DNA of 56,092 bases. Source: Flavobacterium sp. ZT3R18 (GTDB lineage Bacteria; Bacteroidota; Bacteroidia; Flavobacteriales; Flavobacteriaceae). Every line of letters begins with the position of its first letter. Position 1 is the stretch's first letter. The position numbers and the translations under genes were made by a program. The stretch spans positions 17,037-73,128 of the forward strand of contig NZ_VJZS01000024.1 of assembly GCF_007097385.1 (NCBI RefSeq), written 5' to 3'. Below the pieces are notes generated by a model, which was not told the DNA's origin, did not search any database, and saw only the letters and a program-made list of their open reading frames with translations. This document shows positions 50,834 through 56,092 of the stretch, in pieces.

Positions 50834-53261
50834 TCCCACTGCACAATTTGCGGTAGAAACCAATTATACGGCATTACTCAATTGCTATTGCCGTGAATTT
50901 ACCAACTGGAGCCGCTATATGGGTGTGCCAAAATATGATGTAGCTCTGGCTAATCATTTTAATAAAACGGGACATGATTTACATGTTCGAATAGATTTTT
51001 CGACAATTGGATATGAAGTTTTTGTTCCGCTGAAATATTTTTCGGAAAGTGGCAGACATTTATTTCATTTTCCTGTAGTAAAACGCAATGTTGTTTCGGA
51101 AGAAATAATAGCGATTGATCCGTATGATTTTATGAATCTTACCATTGAATATGCTCAAACGATTCATGCCAATATTGATGCTACTATCGCTTTAAAACGT
51201 TTAGCAAACAGTATTGAAAATCTAGAAAAGTACCTTCAATATCACCAAGAAAATGACAAATCAGTCAACGATCCTGTAATGTCGTTTATTGAAGCAGAGC
51301 AATCTTTGATTTTGGGACATGCCTTGCATCCGATGCCTAAATCAAAACAAGGTTTTAATGATAGCGATTTACTAAAATACTCACCCGAAACCGAAGGGGA
51401 ATTTCAATTGCATTATTTCCTTATTGATTCGGAAAATATCATCGAAAAGAATGCAGATGGCGCTTCAATAACCCAAGAATTTAAGGAACATCTTCTAAAA
51501 TATACCACTTCAGAGGATTTGAATGTACTTCATCTTCTAAATCAATATCCAACTTTTTCGGTAGTGCCGATGCATCCTTGGGAAGCCAATTATTTGTTGC
51601 AACAACCCGATGTGAAACAAATGATGCAGGAAGAAAAACTGTTTAGTTTGGGAGAATTTGGAGCGTTTTTTACACCAACATCATCTGTGCGAACCGTGTA
51701 TAATGAAGATTGCAATTGGATGTTCAAGTTTTCATTGCATGTAAAAATCACCAATTCGGAACGCATCAATCTGTACCCGGAATTGCATCGTGGGTATGAT
51801 ATTAGTCGTTTATTGAAAACAGATTGGGGCAAGAATCTTCAAAAAGATTTCCCTGAAATAGATTTTATCGTTGATCCAGCTTTTATTGCGGTTTCTTATA
51901 ATGAAAAAATCATCAATGGTTTTAATATCAGTATCCGCAGAAACCCTTTTAAAGGCGAAAATAAAAACAAAAATGTGACTTTATTGGCGGCTTTGTGTCA
52001 GGATGGAATATTGGGAAAACCGTCTCGATTGCTCAATATTATCAATGAAACGGCCCAGAAATTCAACAAAACTAAAGAAGAAGTTGCAGAGGACTGGTTT
52101 AAGCAATACTTGCACATCTGTGTCCGACCAATTGTTGGAATCTTTAACAAATACGGGTTGGCTTGCGAGTTTCATCAGCAAAACGTAATGGTGGAATTAG
52201 ATAAAAACGGATTTCCTGCTAAAATGTATTTTAGAGACAATCAAGGTTTTTTCTTTCGTGAAGGGAGAAAAGATATGATTTTAGAGGCGGTTCCTGGGAT
52301 TTCAGAAATAAGTCAATCAATTGCTAATGAATCTTTAATACCTCCAAAATACACCTATTATTTGGTAACTAATAATATTATGGGAGTTGTCAATGCGTTT
52401 GGTTGTAATGGTTTGGCCGACGAGAAAAAACTAATTGATTTGGTTTATAAAGAATTCAAAAGTGTTGAAGATAGTGATGAAACGGGTTTGGTTGATTACA
52501 TTATCAACAGCAGAAGTTGGTACACCAAATCCAATTTAGTCACAAGTTTGCAAAATATCAATGAAGCAGACGAATCTATGGAATATCCTGCCGTATTTCA
52601 GGAAAGCCCGAATCCGTTGAATAAGTATTTTTTCTGTGAAAATTTAATCAAACCACAAACCAAAGACGTATTGTATTCGTGTTACTTTCCAAAAGAAGAG
52701 ATAACGATAAGTATTCGTTCGTTTGATATTGACAGGGATCTAGAAATAGTTCATGACTGGTTCAATCGAGAACATGCCAAACCTATTTGGAAAATGGATG
52801 GACCTATTAAGGATTTAGAATTATGGTACAGAACGATATTGCCAAGTGATGAGACTCACAGTTTTATTGGAGAAGTTAATGGTGTTCCTAATTTTAGTTT
52901 TGAGCCTTACTGGCCAATGAGAGATTTGGTTGGCGAGTATTATGATGCTTTGGCTACCGATTATGGCTCTCATCTTTTTATTGCTCCTGCAGAGAAAGAG
53001 AAAAAATTTACTTTTCAATCTTTTCAAGTAGGTTTGAATTGGATTTTTGCTCAAGCTGTTGTTGGGAAATGCATTGGAGAAGCAGCAGTAGAAGCCATTG
53101 CAATGGATAAATTAATTGGAAGATTTGGTTTTAAAAAGCAAGAAATTATCGAGATGCCTCATAAAACAGCTCATCTTACATTTTGCACGAGACAAAGTTA
53201 TTGGGAGAAATTCCCCGAAAGCAAGAATGTTGAAATTGAGGGTATTATCCTAAATTATTAA
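50805..53261 (+). CDS. Fusion of IucA/IucC-type NIS synthetase and siderophore acyltransferase
   Basis: An 818-residue two-domain enzyme. Residues about 1-590 form an NRPS-independent siderophore synthetase (ATP-grasp-like IucA/IucC; VVPMHPWEANYLLQQP, TSSVRTVY and FEHQQNVMVELD-like EFHQQNVMVELD motifs). Residues about 625-818 form a GNAT acyltransferase of IucB/DesC type (VHDWFNREHAKPIWKMDG, LVGEYYDALATDYGSHLFI). The acyltransferase would acylate the N-hydroxylated diamine, e.g. with succinyl-CoA, and the synthetase would join the units. Start is the ATG at 50805, or 50811. Confidence 0.92.
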   Translation: MEMITSTLINPTAQFAVETNYTALLNCYCREFTNWSRYMGVPKYDVALANHFNKTGHDLHVRIDFSTIGYEVFVPLKYFSESGRHLFHFPVVKRNVVSEEIIAIDPYDFMNLTIEYAQTIHANIDATIALKRLANSIENLEKYLQYHQENDKSVNDPVMSFIEAEQSLILGHALHPMPKSKQGFNDSDLLKYSPETEGEFQLHYFLIDSENIIEKNADGASITQEFKEHLLKYTTSEDLNVLHLLNQYPTFSVVPMHPWEANYLLQQPDVKQMMQEEKLFSLGEFGAFFTPTSSVRTVYNEDCNWMFKFSLHVKITNSERINLYPELHRGYDISRLLKTDWGKNLQKDFPEIDFIVDPAFIAVSYNEKIINGFNISIRRNPFKGENKNKNVTLLAALCQDGILGKPSRLLNIINETAQKFNKTKEEVAEDWFKQYLHICVRPIVGIFNKYGLACEFHQQNVMVELDKNGFPAKMYFRDNQGFFFREGRKDMILEAVPGISEISQSIANESLIPPKYTYYLVTNNIMGVVNAFGCNGLADEKKLIDLVYKEFKSVEDSDETGLVDYIINSRSWYTKSNLVTSLQNINEADESMEYPAVFQESPNPLNKYFFCENLIKPQTKDVLYSCYFPKEEITISIRSFDIDRDLEIVHDWFNREHAKPIWKMDGPIKDLELWYRTILPSDETHSFIGEVNGVPNFSFEPYWPMRDLVGEYYDALATDYGSHLFIAPAEKEKKFTFQSFQVGLNWIFAQAVVGKCIGEAAVEAIAMDKLIGRFGFKKQEIIEMPHKTAHLTFCTRQSYWEKFPESKNVEIEGIILNY

Positions 53262-53271
53262 ATATAATACA

Positions 53272-54564
53272 GTGAAAAATAAAAAAATATATGATGTAAT
53301 TGGGATCGGTATCGGTCCCTTTAATCTCGGTTTGGCAGCTTTGTTAGAACCGGTTCAAGAAATTTATGCACTTTTTTTAGACCAGTCAGAAGGTTTTGAC
53401 TGGCATCCGGGATTAATGCTCGATAACGCCACTTTACAAGTGCCTTTTATGGCTGATTTGGTTACGATGGCCGATCCAACAAGCCGTTTCAGCTTCCTTA
53501 ATTTTCTGAAGGAAACGAATAGGTTGTACAAGTTTTTTATCAGGGAGGATTTTTTTATTCTCAGAAAAGAGTACAATGCTTATTGCAAATGGGTGGTGAA
53601 TCAATTACCGAATTGCCAGTTCAATAAGTATGTTGAGAATGTTATATTTGATGAGGTTAATGCTACTTATCAAATTAGGGTAGTGGACAAACATAGCCAA
53701 AAAGAGGAAATTCATTTAACAAAAAAACTGGTTTTAGGAACTGGAACACAACCTCATTTTCCTGATTTTATGAAGGATAAAAAGTATCCGAACGTGATTC
53801 ACACTTCAGATTATTTAAAACATAAACCAACAATTCTGAATAGTAAGTCAGTTTCTATTATTGGTTCTGGACAAAGTGCCGCCGAGATTTTCCAGGATTT
53901 AATGCTAGAATCTCAAAATGGCTTGTATATGAGCTGGTTTACACGTCCAGATCGATTTTTCCCTATGGAATATTCGAAGTTAACCTTAGAGTTGACTTCT
54001 CCAGAATATGTGGATTACTTTTATGGAATGTCTCCTGAAAAGCGCAAAGCAACTTTAGGAAAGCAACCGCCTTTATACAAAGGAATCAACTTCGATTTGA
54101 TTAACGGTATTTTTGATACTATGTATGAAATGAGTGTTGATGATACTCCTTTAAATATGCAGTTAAGACCCAATTGTCAACTTGACGATATTCATGAAAA
54201 AGAGGAAGATTCAAATTACGCTCTGGCTTTTACCCAAGTGCAAAAAGAACAGTCTTTTACGCACCAGTCCGATTTTGTTATTTTGGCCACCGGCTATAAA
54301 TATAAAACTCCAGCTTTTATCGAAGGGATTAAGAATCGCATCAAAAGAACAGATGATGGGCTTTATGATGTAACTCGAAATTACAGTATAGATAAAAATG
54401 GGGAAGAAATTTTCATTCAAAATGGTGAGTTGCACACACACGGTTTTGTAACACCCGATTTGGGTATGGGCGCCTATAGAAATGCGATTATCATTAATGC
54501 GATTGCTGAAAAAGAAGTTTATAAAGTAGAAAGTAGTATTGCTTTCCAACAATTTGACTTGTAA
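53272..54564 (+). CDS. Lysine/ornithine/diamine N-hydroxylase (IucD/DesB-like)
   Basis: A 430-residue flavin monooxygenase starting with GTG. The FAD motif is GIGIGPFNLGLAALL, the NADPH motif is IIGSGQSAAEIFQDL, and the D(X3)(L/F)ATGY-type motif is FVILATGYKYKTPAF. It hydroxylates the terminal amine of lysine, ornithine or cadaverine using NADPH and O2, giving the hydroxamate precursor. It lies 10 bp after the synthetase fusion. Confidence 0.94.
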   Translation: MKNKKIYDVIGIGIGPFNLGLAALLEPVQEIYALFLDQSEGFDWHPGLMLDNATLQVPFMADLVTMADPTSRFSFLNFLKETNRLYKFFIREDFFILRKEYNAYCKWVVNQLPNCQFNKYVENVIFDEVNATYQIRVVDKHSQKEEIHLTKKLVLGTGTQPHFPDFMKDKKYPNVIHTSDYLKHKPTILNSKSVSIIGSGQSAAEIFQDLMLESQNGLYMSWFTRPDRFFPMEYSKLTLELTSPEYVDYFYGMSPEKRKATLGKQPPLYKGINFDLINGIFDTMYEMSVDDTPLNMQLRPNCQLDDIHEKEEDSNYALAFTQVQKEQSFTHQSDFVILATGYKYKTPAFIEGIKNRIKRTDDGLYDVTRNYSIDKNGEEIFIQNGELHTHGFVTPDLGMGAYRNAIIINAIAEKEVYKVESSIAFQQFDL

Positions 54565-54590
54565 CACAAAAAAGATTCTAGTTCATTAAT

Positions 54591-55943
54591 ATGAAAGATC
54601 AAAAAAAGTTCATACTTCAAGGCGACCTCAGGCATGTCATGTGGCAAACATCTTGGCCTGCCGTGGTGGCCATTGTTTTGTATGGAGTTAATAATTTTTT
54701 GGATGCCATTTTTGTGGGGCATCTTATCGGTAACGAAGCATTGGCGGCAGTAGGAATGGCTTATCCGCTTTCGCAGATTACCTTAGGTTTTGGACGATTA
54801 ATAGGGGTGGGCTCGAGTGCTGCCTTGAGCATTTGGTTGGGGGCAAATGAAAAAGAGAAACTTTATCATTTGTTGGGAAGTTTCAATATACTTTGTCTTT
54901 TCTTTTCATTATTGTTTGCGATTCCGGCTTATGTATTTGCCGAAGAGCTTTTGCATTTAATGGGAGCCAAAGGAACAATTAGTGTTTTGGCGACTCAATA
55001 TTTTAGGGCAACCTTGATTGGTTCTTTGTTTTGGATTCACGGGTTGGCCATCAATATGTTGATTCGCGGAGAAGGAAAAATGAAAACGGCAGCAGGAATG
55101 ATTGCCATTGGTCTCGTGATTGATATACTATTGAAACCTATTTTTATATCCACTTTTGGTTGGGGCGTAGTAGGGGCAGCTTGGGCGACAAATGTAGGTA
55201 TGATTATTTATTCCTTTTCGGGATTGTATTATTTTGGGAAACAGAAAAATTCATTCCAAACCAACTGGAAATCATTATCTTATAATAAATCGATAGGAAC
55301 TCGGATAATAAAATTGGGATTGCCGGAAATGATTTTTTCGGTAATGAGTGTGTTGCAAAGCATGGTTGTATTCAATGCCTTATCGGACTACGGAACAGCA
55401 AATGATATTTCTTTTTATACTGTTGTGAATCGGTTTTTTCTTTTTTTGCTTACTCCATTATTCGGATTGATGAGAGGATTACAGCCTGTGGTGGGAATGA
55501 ATTATGGTGCAGGCCAACATCAAAGAGCTTGGAAGTCATTGGTGATATATACAATTACAGGTATCGTTATTCTGAGTCCTTTTTATATAGTATCTCTACT
55601 TTTTTCCCAAGAAGTTATTTCAACAATGCTACCCAATACAGTTTTAAAATCGGAGCAATTGTATCATTTTAGGGTTTACATATCTACTTTGCCTTTATTG
55701 CCGATAACCGTTTTGGCGTTGTCCTATTTTCCGGCAATTAACAGCAGTAAAAAAGCAAGTTCTTTGGCACTATTACGCCAAGTTGTATTCTATATTCCTT
55801 TGATGATTGTACTCCCAATGTATTTTGGTATTGCTAGCATTTATTGGGGTAGTGCCTTGATAGAAATTACAGTTGTTCTCATTACGCTTTTTTATATCAA
55901 ATTGGATTTTGATTCCCAGAAGAAAGTATTGATTGATGGGTAA
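54591..55943 (+). CDS. MATE-family efflux transporter
   Basis: A 450-residue inner-membrane exporter with about 12 helices. MATE features are VNNFLDAIFVGHLIGNEALAAVGMAYPL at the start and MRGLQPVVGMNYGAGQHQRAWK in the second half. As the last gene of the operon, 26 bp after the hydroxylase, it is the likely siderophore exporter. Substrate is inferred from position. Confidence 0.92.
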   Translation: MKDQKKFILQGDLRHVMWQTSWPAVVAIVLYGVNNFLDAIFVGHLIGNEALAAVGMAYPLSQITLGFGRLIGVGSSAALSIWLGANEKEKLYHLLGSFNILCLFFSLLFAIPAYVFAEELLHLMGAKGTISVLATQYFRATLIGSLFWIHGLAINMLIRGEGKMKTAAGMIAIGLVIDILLKPIFISTFGWGVVGAAWATNVGMIIYSFSGLYYFGKQKNSFQTNWKSLSYNKSIGTRIIKLGLPEMIFSVMSVLQSMVVFNALSDYGTANDISFYTVVNRFFLFLLTPLFGLMRGLQPVVGMNYGAGQHQRAWKSLVIYTITGIVILSPFYIVSLLFSQEVISTMLPNTVLKSEQLYHFRVYISTLPLLPITVLALSYFPAINSSKKASSLALLRQVVFYIPLMIVLPMYFGIASIYWGSALIEITVVLITLFYIKLDFDSQKKVLIDG

Positions 55944-56019
55944 GATAGGTAAGGATATTTCGCTTTTTTTGACCCAATGAAAATTTTTATCGATTAATTT
56001 TTATTTTTCTGTTTAAAAA

Positions 56020-56050
56020 AAAACTTAAATATCACTAAAAGTGGGTATTG
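56020..56050 (+). repeat. 31-bp element, copy 2
   Basis: Same core as at 10367-10397, same orientation, one mismatch (G for A near the end). It lies 77 bp after the MATE gene and may control a gene beyond the right edge. Confidence 0.75.
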
Positions 56051-56092
56051 TTTTGTATTATTAAATGAGTTAGGTTTGTAAAAAATAAATTA

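Noticed and set aside
54211..54567. Minus-strand open frames under the siderophore genes
   Set aside because: Shadows of plus-strand genes with clear cofactor motifs.

Overview
The window is chromosomal DNA of a Flavobacterium-like member of the Bacteroidetes. The evidence is low GC, scarce Shine-Dalgarno sequences, TAnnTTTG-type -7 elements, MCE/Mla genes in the order E-F-D, thrombospondin-3/OmpA proteins, a Bacteroidetes-style VgrG island, a fused E1 alpha/beta dehydrogenase and typical flavobacterial palindromic repeats. I saw no tRNA, rRNA or CRISPR array.

Region by region. 1-10.1 kb (minus strand) holds envelope genes: a DUF6600-like secreted protein with a Gln-rich tandem repeat, a small secreted protein, mlaE-mlaF-mlaD, an OmpA protein that has lost its beta-barrel, and a GH130 / glycosyltransferase pair. 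10.3-19.4 kb (plus strand) is an orphan type VI secretion island. Its vgrG is split by an 850-bp integron-like cassette that carries a lipoprotein gene. It is followed by a spike-tip ORF, a metzincin-type metallopeptidase effector, its overlapping candidate immunity gene, a frameshifted second copy, and decaying relatives. 19.4-29.4 kb (minus) holds a full-length OmpA paralogue, an AI-2E permease, a flavin reductase, Dps, a gpmA remnant (plus strand), and an HMA-AraC regulator with a hybrid kinase and a response regulator. 29.4-46 kb (minus) holds a CheB-CheR-PAS-hybrid kinase, an M23 peptidase, a DUF4160/DUF2442 pair, an E1 dehydrogenase, an M1-like pseudo-peptidase with an outer-membrane barrel, a LOG protein, a ParE/antitoxin pair and uvrA. 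46-56 kb is a hydroxamate siderophore locus: a divergent AraC regulator, then on the plus strand a TonB receptor, a PLP decarboxylase, an IucA/IucC-acyltransferase fusion, a lysine N-hydroxylase and a MATE exporter.

The strongest undescribed signal is a fixed-spacing promoter architecture, TGTRAAT-N24-RTAAC-N22-AMCTTTG, found nine times in the first 30 kb, always on the minus strand. Eight copies stand upstream of genes or operons: the DUF6600-like gene, the small secreted protein, mlaEFD, both ompA copies, GH130-GT, the dps operon, and araC-kinase-regulator. The ninth drives only about 100 bp that ends in a perfect terminator. This points to one regulon joining envelope maintenance, Dps and signalling. 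The second notable signal is the cassette in vgrG: removing exactly 11754-12603 restores an uninterrupted vgrG frame, and the cassette end folds into an attC-like hairpin whose outer arms are split between the two ends of the insert.

Several lesions (OmpA barrel deletion, gpmA internal deletion, orphan promoter-terminator pair, immunity-gene frameshift) suggest active gene decay in the accessory stretches.
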